This document shows, piece by piece, positions 1 to 8,449 of a DNA stretch of 64,000 bases (position 1 is its first letter; each line of letters starts with the position of its first letter). Source of the DNA: Myxococcales bacterium (lineage in GTDB: Bacteria; Myxococcota; Myxococcia; Myxococcales; Myxococcaceae); the NCBI GenBank assembly GCA_016191815.1, contig JACPVI010000039.1:78962-142961 (forward strand), given 5' to 3'. A program made the position numbers and the translations under genes. A model generated the notes under the pieces. The model was not told where the DNA came from. It saw only the letters and a list, made by a program, of their open reading frames with translations, and searched no databases.

Positions 1-198
1 GAGCTTTCTCCTCGGCAGCGAGAGATCATCAGCGTGCTGGCGTCGCGGGGCGAGGTGGGCATCGAGGACATCCGGCGTGGCATCACTGCCCCTCCGACCG
101 CTCGGATGGTCCAACGCCTCCTGGCTGGGCTGGTCGAGGCCGGGAGGGTAGTGCGCATCGGGAAGGGTCGCTCGACGAGGTACCGCCTTGCCGGATAG
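1..198 (+). CDS. Winged-helix DNA-binding protein, C-terminal fragment
   Basis: The frame is open from the first base to a TAG at 196-198 and encodes 65 residues. The fragment starts ELSPRQREII and continues with a helix-turn-helix-like stretch (residues 1-45) followed by a two-strand wing (EAGRVVRIGKG, then STRYRLAG). This is the usual shape of a C-terminal winged HTH in transcription regulators or in Fic- and helicase-associated modules. The N-terminus lies outside the window, so the family cannot be fixed. A cluster of TTCGCGA repeats follows directly downstream, before the SNF2 gene, and could be its operator. Confidence 0.6.
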   Translation, partial: ELSPRQREIISVLASRGEVGIEDIRRGITAPPTARMVQRLLAGLVEAGRVVRIGKGRSTRYRLAG

Positions 199-208
199 CG
201 ACATCGAG

Positions 209-247
209 TTCGCGATGGGTTCGCGATTGTTCGCGATTGTTCGCGAA
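209..247. promoter_or_regulatory. Four helically phased TTCGCGA repeats, probable operator
   Basis: TTCGCGAT occurs at 209-216, 220-227 and 230-237, and the fully palindromic TTCGCGAA at 240-247. Spacings are 11, 10 and 10 bp, so all copies face the same side of the helix. The array sits in the short gap between the winged-helix fragment and the SNF2 gene. Cooperative binding of a regulator, perhaps the upstream winged-helix protein, is an inference. Confidence 0.5.
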
Positions 248-309
248 AGCCTTCGAACGGGCTGCCCTGCGTGCGGCGCCGCCGTTCTCGCGCCGCAGGA
301 GACGGACCC

Positions 310-3039
310 GTGAAGGCGGCGGCGATTGAAAAGCCGGCCGCGAAGCTCGCGGACGACCGACGCCTCGCGCTGCGTCTCACGCCGCAAGGGCACCTCCTCC
401 TCGACTTCGCGGAGGACGCGCCCGAACTCGATCCGGCGACTGCGGAGCGGATCGCGTGTGCCTTCGCGCGCGGCGCTGGCCAGGGCCTGCTGCGACTCGG
501 AGCCGCCGAGGTCGGGAGCGTTCTCCCGCCGGTCTTGGCGTACTGGCGCGAGCTCGGCGCCCGCTTCGTGACCGCGCTCTGCACGCGGCCATCGGCCGAC
601 GGCGAGACTGAGCCGCCGTCCCTGCCGGCCGACTCCGATCTGGAAGCGCTCGCAACGGCCGCCCCGCTGATGCCCGGCGCCGAGTACGTCACCGCAGGCG
701 TGCTCCGCGCGCTGTGGACCGCGATCGGCGAGGCCTTCGTCGTCGAACTGCGCGAGTCGGGCGCCTCGCTCCAGGACTTCCTCAAGTCGCTGAACCCAGC
801 GTGGAACCTCGTCGGCCGCGTGCACTTCAACCTCGCCGAGAACCGTCGCGACGAGGAGGCACCGTTCGCGTTCCTGGCAACGTACACGAGCCGGCTCTCC
901 GCGCACGGAAAGGCTCAGCACCTCCCGCTCGGCCAGGCGCTGCGCGAGTACGCCGGCGCGGCCAACAAGGAGCGGCTCCTCTCGCTGCTTCTCCCGGTCC
1001 AGAGCGCGGCAGAGCGGTGCGGCTGGCTGAAGCAGATGGTCGACGCCGGCGAGCTCTTCCACCCACTGCGCTGGACCGTGCAGGAGGCCTTTCGCTTTCT
1101 CGGCGACGTCCACGCACTGGAGCAGGCCGGCGTCGTCGTGCGCATGCCCGCGACGTGGCGGGCAGGTCGGCCTTCCAGGCCGCAGGTCACCGGGACAGTG
1201 GGCACGAAGGCGCCCTCGGGCCTCGGCAAGGACGCGCTGCTCGATTTCCAGGTCGCGGTCTCGCTCGACGGCGAGCCGCTGACTCCCAAGGAGCTGAAGG
1301 CGCTGCTCGCCAGCTCGACCGGCCTCGCGCTCATCCGCGGCCAGTGGGTGGAAGTCGATCACGAGCGCATCGAGCGCACGATGCAGCGGTTCAAGGAGGC
1401 CGAGCGGTTGGCGAGCGAAGGCGGGCTCACGTTCGCCGAGGCGATGCGCATGCTCTCGGGCGCCAACATCGCCGGCGGCGATGCCGAACGAGCTGAAGTG
1501 GACTGGTCGCGCGTGAGCGCGGGGCCTTGGCTCGCCGAGATGCTCAAGGGGCTGCGCTCGCCGGGGGGGCTCGCCAAGGTCGCGCCCGGGCGCGAGCTGC
1601 GAGGCGAGTTGCGCCCATACCAGCAAATCGGCGTGCAGTGGCTGAGCCTCCTTTCGCAGCTCGGCCTTGGCGCCTGCCTCGCCGACGACATGGGGCTCGG
1701 CAAGACCATTCAAGTGCTCTCGCTCCTGCTCATGCAGCAGGGCCGCGCCAAGAAGCTGCCGAGCCTTCTCGTCGCGCCGGCGTCGCTTCTCTCCAACTGG
1801 ATGGCGGAGATCGACAAGTTCGCGCCGAGCCTGAAGGCGTTCGTGGCGCACCCCTCGGCGATGGCGGGCGACGATCTCAAAGAAATCGCGCCGGACAAGC
1901 TCGCGGACACCGACCTCGTCATCACGAGCTACGGCTCGCTGCTCAGGATTCCGTGGCTGGAGAAGACCTCCTGGCGCCTCGTGGCCCTTGACGAGGCGCA
2001 GGCCATCAAGAATCCCGATGCGAAGCAGACGAAGGCCGCGAAGAAGCTCCAGGCTCGGGGGCGCATCGCGCTCACCGGAACGCCCATCGAGAACCGCCTC
2101 TCGGACCTCTGGTCGATCTTCGACTTCATCAACCCTGGCCTGCTCGGCTCTGCGAAGGAGTTCTCGGGCTACGCGAAGCGGCTCGCCTCGGCCGGGGGCA
2201 ACCCCTATGGCCCGCTGCGCGACCTCGTGCGCCCATACATCCTGCGCCGGCTCAAGACGGACAAGAGCGTCATCGCCGACCTGCCGGAGAAGACCGAGGT
2301 GAAGGCGTTCTGCCCGCTCACCAAGAAGCAGGCGGCGCTCTACCAGGAGGCGGTGGAGGATCTGCGCGCGCAGCTCGACGCCTTGGACGGCATGAAACGC
2401 CGGGGCGTGGTCCTCGCCTTCCTCATGCGCTTCAAGCAGATCTGCAACCACCCCTCACAGTGGCTCGGCGACGGCGCCTGGACCGAGGGCGACAGCGGCA
2501 AGTGGGCGCGGCTGCGCGAGATCGCCGAGGTGATCGCCGCCAAGCAGGAGAAGGCGCTCGTCTTCACCCAGTTCCGCGAGGTCACCGCACCGCTCGCGGC
2601 GTTCCTCGGTGGGGTGTTCGGCCGGTCGGGGCTCGTGCTACATGGTGAAACCGAAGTGGGGAAGCGGAGGGAGCTGGTGCAGCGGTTCCAGGAGGACGAG
2701 TCGGTCCCGTTCTTCGTGCTCTCGCTCAAGGCGGGCGGCGCGGGCCTGAACCTCACCGCGGCTTCGCACGTGGTGCACTTCGACCGCTGGTGGAACCCGG
2801 CGGTGGAAAACCAAGCCACCGACCGCGCGTTCCGCATCGGCCAGAACAAGAACGTGCTCGTTCACAAGTTCGTCTGCAAGGGGACCGTCGAGGAGAAGAT
2901 CGACGAGCTCATCGAATCGAAGAAGCAGCTCTCGAAGGATCTGCTCGAAGGCGGCGCCGAGCTGAACCTGACGGAGATGTCCGACGAGGCGCTGCTCGAC
3001 CTCGTGAAGCTCGACCTCGGAGCTGCGATGAAGGAGTGA
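310..3039 (+). CDS. SNF2-family DNA-dependent ATPase (DEAD/DEAH box helicase-like)
   Basis: A 909-residue Swi2/Snf2 translocase. The N-terminal half (about residues 1-420) is the poorly conserved accessory region found in bacterial SNF2 proteins. The motor follows: motif I DDMGLGKT at about 459-466, motif II DEAQ at about 561-564, LTGTPIEN (motif III), a C-terminal RecA lobe beginning near KALVFTQF (748), and motif VI in QATDRAFRIGQ (835-845). I chose GTG 310 because AGGAGA at 297-302 sits 7 nt before it. An in-frame GTG at 271 would add 13 residues but has no comparable site. The SWIM zinc-finger gene starts 2 bp after the stop, so the two are almost certainly co-translated. SNF2-SWIM neighbours recur in bacteria; their joint role is not firmly known. 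Confidence 0.93.
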   Translation: MKAAAIEKPAAKLADDRRLALRLTPQGHLLLDFAEDAPELDPATAERIACAFARGAGQGLLRLGAAEVGSVLPPVLAYWRELGARFVTALCTRPSADGETEPPSLPADSDLEALATAAPLMPGAEYVTAGVLRALWTAIGEAFVVELRESGASLQDFLKSLNPAWNLVGRVHFNLAENRRDEEAPFAFLATYTSRLSAHGKAQHLPLGQALREYAGAANKERLLSLLLPVQSAAERCGWLKQMVDAGELFHPLRWTVQEAFRFLGDVHALEQAGVVVRMPATWRAGRPSRPQVTGTVGTKAPSGLGKDALLDFQVAVSLDGEPLTPKELKALLASSTGLALIRGQWVEVDHERIERTMQRFKEAERLASEGGLTFAEAMRMLSGANIAGGDAERAEVDWSRVSAGPWLAEMLKGLRSPGGLAKVAPGRELRGELRPYQQIGVQWLSLLSQLGLGACLADDMGLGKTIQVLSLLLMQQGRAKKLPSLLVAPASLLSNWMAEIDKFAPSLKAFVAHPSAMAGDDLKEIAPDKLADTDLVITSYGSLLRIPWLEKTSWRLVALDEAQAIKNPDAKQTKAAKKLQARGRIALTGTPIENRLSDLWSIFDFINPGLLGSAKEFSGYAKRLASAGGNPYGPLRDLVRPYILRRLKTDKSVIADLPEKTEVKAFCPLTKKQAALYQEAVEDLRAQLDALDGMKRRGVVLAFLMRFKQICNHPSQWLGDGAWTEGDSGKWARLREIAEVIAAKQEKALVFTQFREVTAPLAAFLGGVFGRSGLVLHGETEVGKRRELVQRFQEDESVPFFVLSLKAGGAGLNLTAASHVVHFDRWWNPAVENQATDRAFRIGQNKNVLVHKFVCKGTVEEKIDELIESKKQLSKDLLEGGAELNLTEMSDEALLDLVKLDLGAAMKE

Positions 3040-3041
3040 CC

Positions 3042-3920
3042 GTGTTCTACGAGTGGCGGCCCTACGTTTCTGTTGCTGAGCGCCGGCGGAAGGCCGAGCG
3101 CGAGATGCAGAAGCTCAAGAAGAAGGGGCACCCGGTGTCGCCGGTGGTGATCGATGGAAAGAAGATCGCGCAGACGTTCTGGGGCAAGGCGTGGTGCGAC
3201 AACCTCGAACGGTACAGCGACTACTCGAACCGCCTACCACGCGGGCGGACCTACGTGCGCAACGGCTCGGTGGTCGATTTGCAGATCGCGGCCGGAGAGG
3301 TCGCTGCCATCGTGAGCGGCTCGTCTCTCTACCGGGTGGCGGTCAAGGTGTCGGCGGTGCCCAAGGCGAGGTGGACGTCGATCTGCCGCGACAGCGCCGG
3401 GGCCATCGACTCCCTCGTGGAACTTTTGCAGGGGCGCTTCTCGAAGGGCGTCATGGAGCGCATCTGCCAGGAGAAGACAGGCCTGTTCCCCGCGCCTGCG
3501 GAGATCGAGCTCTCGTGCAGCTGCCCGGACTGGGCATCGATGTGCAAGCACGTGGCGGCGGTGCTGTACGGGATCGGCGCGCGACTCGATGAGCGGCCGG
3601 AGCTCTTGTTCAAGCTGCGCAAGGTCGACGAGAAGGACCTGATTGCCAAGGCAGGGCGCGGGCTGCCGCTCGCGAAGAAGGGGCCGGCGGCGGATAAGGT
3701 ACTCGGCGGCGAGAGCTTGTCGGCGCTATTCGGGCTGGAGATGGAGGCCGATGCGAGGGTCGAGAAGGTGGCCACGCAAGGCCGGCGCAAGAAGAGCGGC
3801 GTGGCTTCGGGCAACCACAAGGCGTCGGTGAGCACGGAGCCACCGTCCCGGCCTCGTCCCAAGTCCGAAGATGGGGTCCGGGCGCGGAGGTCGCGCATGA
3901 GGGCAGCAACAGCGCCCTAA
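3042..3920 (+). CDS. SWIM zinc-finger protein
   Basis: A 292-residue protein starting at GTG 3042, two bases after the SNF2 stop. The SWIM motif is complete: Cys159, Cys161, Cys168 and His170 in CSCPDWASMCKH, a zinc-binding fold linked to DNA or protein binding. The N-terminal 150 residues (FYEWRPYVSVAERR onward) match the conserved region that precedes the finger in bacterial SWIM proteins. The C-terminal third is basic and low-complexity. The tight pairing suggests it works with the SNF2 ATPase, for example as a targeting subunit; that is inference. Confidence 0.9.
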   Translation: MFYEWRPYVSVAERRRKAEREMQKLKKKGHPVSPVVIDGKKIAQTFWGKAWCDNLERYSDYSNRLPRGRTYVRNGSVVDLQIAAGEVAAIVSGSSLYRVAVKVSAVPKARWTSICRDSAGAIDSLVELLQGRFSKGVMERICQEKTGLFPAPAEIELSCSCPDWASMCKHVAAVLYGIGARLDERPELLFKLRKVDEKDLIAKAGRGLPLAKKGPAADKVLGGESLSALFGLEMEADARVEKVATQGRRKKSGVASGNHKASVSTEPPSRPRPKSEDGVRARRSRMRAATAP

Positions 3921-3993
3921 GACGAGTGGGTCGTGGTAGTGGTTCTCGCGGGAGGACGCCATCGGTAACCGGAGTAAGGGAAAGAAGCGGCGG

Positions 3994-5016
3994 ATGCAGG
4001 TGATCGGGCCGAAGCCGTCGAACGTCGTGCCGTCGCTGCTCGACGCCATGCAGGACGGAAACGAGTACGGCAGCATCGTCTCACTGGCACCGGCCGATGG
4101 GAACATTGTGCCAGAGCTTCGGCGCGCGCTCGCCGAGATCGAAGGCGCCCGAGGACGACCGTGCATTTGTTACGCGGCCAACCTCGTTCGGAGCGGTGCC
4201 GCAGATACCGCCATCGCGGCCTCCGATCACCTGCCTTTCAGCGAGATGGTTGGCCGCATCGATCCTGCGATCAAACAGGTCGATATCTTGCTGGCGACGC
4301 CCGGTGGCTCCGCGGAGCAGGTGAATCTTTTCGTGGAAGCGCTCCGGCCACGGTTCGACTCCGTGGAGTTCCTCATCCCCTACAAGGCCATGAGCGCGGG
4401 GACTCTTTGGGCGCTCTCGGGCGATCGGATCTGGATGGACCACCGCGCCTTCCTGGGACCGCTGGATCCGCAGGTCCCCTCGAAGGACGGAGCGCTGGTG
4501 CCCGCGCAGGCCCTGCTGACTCTACTCGACAAGATCCAGAAAGAGGGGGACGCGGCCCTCGCACGAAAGCAGAATCCGCCGTGGGCGCTGATTCGGCTGC
4601 TGGATCAGATGGACCAGAAGCAACTCGGCGCCGCCATCAGCGCGTCGAACTACGTCCTGACGATGGCCGCGCAGTATCTCGAGCGGCACAAGTTCAGAAC
4701 GTGGCAGACCCATCGTTCGACGGGGCAGCCCGTAACCGACCAGGACCGACAGCGGCGCGCTCTGGAGGTTGCGGGGGTCCTCTGCTCGCATGACCGATGG
4801 AAGGCACACGGCCATGCCATCTCGCGGGACGTGCTGTGGAACGAGGTCCGGATTCAAATCGACCATCCGGACGCTGCTCTTCAGCGGGCCATGCGCCGTC
4901 TCTGGGCGCTGCTGTACTACACGTTTGACAAATCTCCCGTCGTGAAGTTGATGGTGTCCTCGGCTTATGCATTCTTCCGGATGCAGCATATGATTGCGGT
5001 GGAGGCACGCCCATGA
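3994..5016 (+). CDS. SDH/Clp-fold serine protease-like protein
   Basis: The 340-residue protein resembles the SDH (serine dehydrogenase proteinase, SppA/ClpP-fold) family. It has an ILLATPGGSAEQ strand-loop near residue 100, typical of the Clp fold oxyanion region, and AMSAGT with the likely nucleophile Ser134. LGPLDPQVP around Asp158 matches the family motif after the nucleophile. No signal peptide or membrane anchor is visible, so it is probably cytoplasmic. The ATG at 3994 lacks a good ribosome site. GGAGGA at 3951-3956 instead precedes an in-frame ATC at 3961, which would add IGNRSKGKKRR. The stop overlaps the next gene (ATGA), indicating coupling. Confidence 0.82.
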   Translation: MQVIGPKPSNVVPSLLDAMQDGNEYGSIVSLAPADGNIVPELRRALAEIEGARGRPCICYAANLVRSGAADTAIAASDHLPFSEMVGRIDPAIKQVDILLATPGGSAEQVNLFVEALRPRFDSVEFLIPYKAMSAGTLWALSGDRIWMDHRAFLGPLDPQVPSKDGALVPAQALLTLLDKIQKEGDAALARKQNPPWALIRLLDQMDQKQLGAAISASNYVLTMAAQYLERHKFRTWQTHRSTGQPVTDQDRQRRALEVAGVLCSHDRWKAHGHAISRDVLWNEVRIQIDHPDAALQRAMRRLWALLYYTFDKSPVVKLMVSSAYAFFRMQHMIAVEARP

Positions 5017-5228
5017 TGGACCCAGATCTCCTGAAGCAGATGGGCTGGTCGGAGGAACTCATCGCGGCCGCGAAGCGCGTTGCGACCGAACTCCCTGAGC
5101 AGGCGACCTCGCCGGCAAGGGAAGCCGAAGTCCAATTCGATTTCGGCGGAACGGTGACCTCCAACGAGCTCGATCTCAGCGGGAGCCCACCTGTGGGTGG
5201 AACCGAGCTGCACGTCGATAGAGGGTAG
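5013..5228 (+). CDS. Small acidic protein coupled to the Clp-fold protein
   Basis: A 71-residue protein whose ATG overlaps the stop of the preceding gene by four bases. The first 30 residues (MMDPDLLKQMGWSEELIAAAKRV) predict as helices and the rest is acidic and probably flexible. No family recognised. Translational coupling suggests a partner or modulator of the Clp-fold protein. Confidence 0.6.
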   Translation: MMDPDLLKQMGWSEELIAAAKRVATELPEQATSPAREAEVQFDFGGTVTSNELDLSGSPPVGGTELHVDRG

Positions 5229-5235
5229 CCTGCGG

Positions 5236-6021
5236 TCAGGCGCGCGTCCGCTTGGCCGCCCGGACGCCGTGCAGCACGTCCATGACCCGCCGGATTGTCC
5301 TCGGCGAGTAGCTCAGCAGCCGGAGCATGTATTCTGTCAGCGCCCGCTTCGTCGGAAGTCGGCCTCTCGCTTCAAGCTCGAGATCGACTGGATGTCCCGC
5401 CGCCTTCTCCTCCTCGGGAAGCTGGTCCGTGAGCGCGTCGAGTGCTTGCTTCACGAGAAACACGTACCGCCCGCTTCTGGGCACCACCGCCGACATCAGC
5501 TCGGCCGCTGCCATCTCCGGCCCGCGCAACTCGTGAACCCAGTGGCGCGTCCCGCTCTGCTCCTGGAGCCGCTCGATCGTCGTGCGGAGCGCCCTGGTCG
5601 TCACGCCCTTGATCCCCAGCGGCCTGAACGCGGCCCTGATCTGGTCGAGCTCGTCATCGCCGATGGCGCCGTCGACGCTGCGGAGAACCTCGGTGATCCG
5701 CTCGTGGACCTGCGCGAGACCAACGTCGATCCGGCGGACGACGTGCTTGCCCACACGGGCGAACGGCACACTCCTCGCGCCGCGCTGGTGCTCCGCGATC
5801 GCTTTGACCACCGTCCGCAAGAGCCGCTCATCCGCCGCACGGGTCTCCGCGTGGCCGCGCTCGAGCGCGCCACCCTCCCACAGCGCCGCGATCCGGACGA
5901 GGTCCAGGATCGCGGCCCGCAGCTCTTCGCGGTCGATGCCGCCTCCAGAACCCCAGGCCATTTTGCAGGCCACAGGGTGGCCGAACGTGGCAAGCCGGGC
6001 AAGCTTGACGGTGATCGACAC
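5236..6021 (-). CDS. Hypothetical protein, 261 aa
   Basis: Convergent with the 71-aa gene, 7 bp apart, and reading away from the tRNA junction. It starts at GTG 6021, with an in-frame Met at residue 21 as an alternative. The sequence is mainly charged helix (e.g. AALWEGGALERGHAETRAADERLL and a REELRAAILDLVRIA helix) with no membrane segment or signal peptide. No catalytic motif or family recognised. A long open frame on the opposite strand exists, but its composition (His, Arg and Pro runs) is that of a shadow. Confidence 0.55.
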   Translation of the reverse strand: MSITVKLARLATFGHPVACKMAWGSGGGIDREELRAAILDLVRIAALWEGGALERGHAETRAADERLLRTVVKAIAEHQRGARSVPFARVGKHVVRRIDVGLAQVHERITEVLRSVDGAIGDDELDQIRAAFRPLGIKGVTTRALRTTIERLQEQSGTRHWVHELRGPEMAAAELMSAVVPRSGRYVFLVKQALDALTDQLPEEEKAAGHPVDLELEARGRLPTKRALTEYMLRLLSYSPRTIRRVMDVLHGVRAAKRTRA

Positions 6022-6077
6022 CCTCGTAACATGGCGTTCAGCAAATCCGGCAAGGAGCGCAAGCCTTGAGACGCGTC

Positions 6078-6120
<43 letters not shown>

Positions 6121-6129
6121 TCAGTGAGG

Positions 6130-6161
6130 ACGCCGACTTAGCGAGGGTGCTGGGTCGGCGT
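6130..6161 (+). terminator. Hairpin downstream of the tRNA fragment
   Basis: ACGCCGAC (6130-6137) pairs with GTCGGCGT (6154-6161) across a 16-nt loop and is followed by TCTTGCTTCT. It may be the original terminator of the tRNA gene. The loop is long and the T tract is poor. Confidence 0.35.
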
Positions 6162-6202
6162 TCTTGCTTCTCGGGCCAAGGTTCGGGCCACCGATTCGGC
6201 CG

Positions 6203-6910
6203 TCAGTCGATCTCCACGTACACCTCAGGGCGCTGGTTCGGCTTGAAGCGGACCTCGGTGTACAGGCCCCAGAACCGACCGGCGTAGGTCACCTCTCCTT
6301 GGCGCTGCCAGTCGTTGCCCTCGTACTTCTCCCAGGCCTCGGCACCGATGCCGCCAGGCGCCCACTGCGCGGCCTCCGCCAGCATCTCCGCCTTCACCTT
6401 GGTGGCCCGCTCTCCAGTGGTCCGCCCATCGAGGCACTCGTCGCGGAAGCTCTGGCCCTCCGGCTCGGCCGTGTTGAACAGCACGTTCTTCACGTGATCG
6501 GCCAGGGCCGCCCGGCCGGCCTGGGTCACCTGGGCAAGGTCGGCCGTGTCGATGCCCTTGGCCTGCGTCGCCCGGTAGTAGTTCCAGTAGTTGTCACGGA
6601 GATCCTTCGGAAGGCCCTTCGACTCCTTCGCGGTCAAGTAGCCGTCGCCATCCCTGTCCGCCCGCTTCGCCACCGCGGCCACATACTTCACGAAGGCCTC
6701 GGAGAAGGACTTGGCCGACACCGCGCCCCGGATCTCCTTGGCGCTTTTGAAGTTGGTCAGGTTGTCCTGGAGATCCTTCGGCAGGCGCGCCGAGTCCACC
6801 TGCGAGAGCCTCCCGTCTTTCCCTACGTCGGCCCGAGAGAGCTGCTCCTTCACGTACTTCTCACTCGCCGTGACGAACTCACTCACCTTGACCTGGGGAA
6901 TACGCGGCAT
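6203..6910 (-). CDS. EF-hand domain protein
   Basis: A 235-residue protein with a canonical EF-hand loop (DRDGDGYLTAKE, around residue 86) and a degenerate one near residue 28 (DVGKDGRLSQVD). Each is followed by the same LPKDL(Q/R)DN motif, so the N-terminal half is an internal duplication. No signal peptide is evident. Calcium binding is expected for the second loop; the function of the C-terminal region is unknown. It lies just beyond the putative island boundary, divergent from the lipoprotein gene at 7080. Confidence 0.75.
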   Translation of the reverse strand: MPRIPQVKVSEFVTASEKYVKEQLSRADVGKDGRLSQVDSARLPKDLQDNLTNFKSAKEIRGAVSAKSFSEAFVKYVAAVAKRADRDGDGYLTAKESKGLPKDLRDNYWNYYRATQAKGIDTADLAQVTQAGRAALADHVKNVLFNTAEPEGQSFRDECLDGRTTGERATKVKAEMLAEAAQWAPGGIGAEAWEKYEGNDWQRQGEVTYAGRFWGLYTEVRFKPNQRPEVYVEID

Positions 6911-7079
6911 ATGGCCTCCGGGGAAACAGGCGCGACACTACCAGCCCAGGAGGAAGCCCGCAGCCGCTATCGCCCGCTCAGCGAGGCGCTCGAGATGTCG
7001 GCGTCCTTCGGGTCGCGACCAATCCCTCGCTACTTCCAACCCGCCACTCGGGCTATGAAGCACCCGCAGGAGAAAGCCA

Positions 7080-7931
7080 ATGAGATCTCGCCCTGCCCAA
7101 CTGGCCCTGCTCGCCGCCACCGTGGTCACCTCCTTCGGCTGCACGCCGCGCATCCGCATCGAATGGTCCCGGCCAGCCCGCTTCCAGCTTGCCCCGGACC
7201 AGCGCATCGCGCTCCAGGTGGAGGCTGACGGAGTGGGCCCCTCCGCCACCAACGTCCTCGACGCCGCCATCGGCTTCACCCAGGGCCAGGTGCTCAACAA
7301 GTGGGTCGCCGTCGAGGCGGTCCGCAACGAGATGGATGCCGAGCTCCGCCGCGCCGGCCTCAACCTCGTGGACCGCCCGCAAGCAGACCTCGTCCTGCGG
7401 GCCCGCCCCACCGACTGGTCCTACCAGCTCGATGAGAAGAAGGACGTCAAGTCCGGCGTCGGCCGCCTCGACGTGCGCATCGATGTCCTCGACGCGCGCA
7501 ACCCCAACGCGCCGCCGCTGTTCGGCAGCAGCTACTGGGCCAAGGGAGGCGCCGCCAACATCGGAGAGCCCGAGGCGATGCTCCGCGCCTCCAAACGGCT
7601 GGCCGGCGTCTTCCTCTCGGATCTCCGCCCCCACCGCGTCTCCGCCGAGGTCGAGCTGGACGACAGCGACCCCATCGTCCATCCCGGCGTCACCCTCTGC
7701 AAAGAGGGCCTTTTCGACGCTGCCTACTCGGCCTTCTCCGATGCGGTGGCGCGCTCTCCGCAGTCGGCCCCGGCCCTGTACGATCTCGCGGTCCTCGCCG
7801 AAGCCCGCGGCTCCTACGACGAGGCGGAGGGGCTCCTCACCAAGGCGACCGGCATTTCGCCCAAGCCCCTCTACTACCGCGCACTGGAGCGGGCGCGGGG
7901 CGCGCGGGAAGACGCCAAGTCCCTCCGCTGA
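7080..7931 (+). CDS. Lipoprotein with C-terminal TPR-like repeats
   Basis: A 283-residue protein. ATG 7080 follows AGGAGA at 7068-7073. The N-terminus is a signal peptide ending in a lipobox-like SFGC (Cys21). Residues 30-185 form a domain of unknown function. The C-terminal 70 residues (GLFDAAYSAFSDAVARSP, then GSYDEAEGLLTKATG) are TPR-like helical hairpins. It is probably an outer-membrane or periplasmic lipoprotein. The following membrane-protein gene starts 8 bp after the stop, so they likely form an operon with the SAF-domain genes. Confidence 0.78.
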   Translation: MRSRPAQLALLAATVVTSFGCTPRIRIEWSRPARFQLAPDQRIALQVEADGVGPSATNVLDAAIGFTQGQVLNKWVAVEAVRNEMDAELRRAGLNLVDRPQADLVLRARPTDWSYQLDEKKDVKSGVGRLDVRIDVLDARNPNAPPLFGSSYWAKGGAANIGEPEAMLRASKRLAGVFLSDLRPHRVSAEVELDDSDPIVHPGVTLCKEGLFDAAYSAFSDAVARSPQSAPALYDLAVLAEARGSYDEAEGLLTKATGISPKPLYYRALERARGAREDAKSLR

Positions 7932-7939
7932 GCCGCCCC

Positions 7940-8449
7940 TTGGCCCTGCGCCGGACGCACTTCGTGGTCGCCGGCAGCCTCTCCGGTCTGCCCATCGCAC
8001 TTGCGGCGGTGCTGAGCTTCTTGCGGCCCGACCTGATCGCGCCGATGGTCGGCCACGTCTTCGGCTACCTCGCCGTGCTGGCCATCATGCTGCTCGCCGG
8101 CCTGGGAGTGGGCTCGATGCTCCTGGGCTGGTGGTTGGTCGATCGCCTCGTGCGAAGCGAGCGCAACACTCTCCGGGGCATCCTCGCCACCTTCGTGGGG
8201 CTGCTCTCATCGACACTGTTCGTCCTGCCGGCGCTCTTCTTGGCCCTCTTTGCCCCCATCGTCTTCGCTTTCATGTTTGGGCCGATCGACCCAGGGCCAA
8301 GTGACTCCGCGGGGGCCTCGATCGACCTCCCCCATCCGAACACTGACGAGCAGAAGGTGACCCCCGAGCGGGGCTGGTCGGTAGAGGAGCTCCTCCACCG
8401 CGCGCGCCGCCGCGCCGGTACCGACCCCAGCCTCCCGGAGACTCCGTGA
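7940..8449 (+). CDS. Small integral membrane protein
   Basis: A 169-residue protein read from TTG 7940, with three hydrophobic segments (about residues 9-29, 38-62 and 82-115) and a soluble C-terminal tail of about 50 residues. No family recognised. It sits between the TPR lipoprotein and the SAF-domain proteins, all on the plus strand with gaps of 8 bp or overlaps. Confidence 0.65.
   Translation: MALRRTHFVVAGSLSGLPIALAAVLSFLRPDLIAPMVGHVFGYLAVLAIMLLAGLGVGSMLLGWWLVDRLVRSERNTLRGILATFVGLLSSTLFVLPALFLALFAPIVFAFMFGPIDPGPSDSAGASIDLPHPNTDEQKVTPERGWSVEELLHRARRRAGTDPSLPETP

Noticed and set aside
5197..6069. 290-aa plus-strand open frame opposite the 261-aa gene
   Set aside because: Rich in His, Arg and Pro runs with no plausible fold; overlaps the tRNA fragment flank and reads as an antisense shadow of the minus-strand gene.
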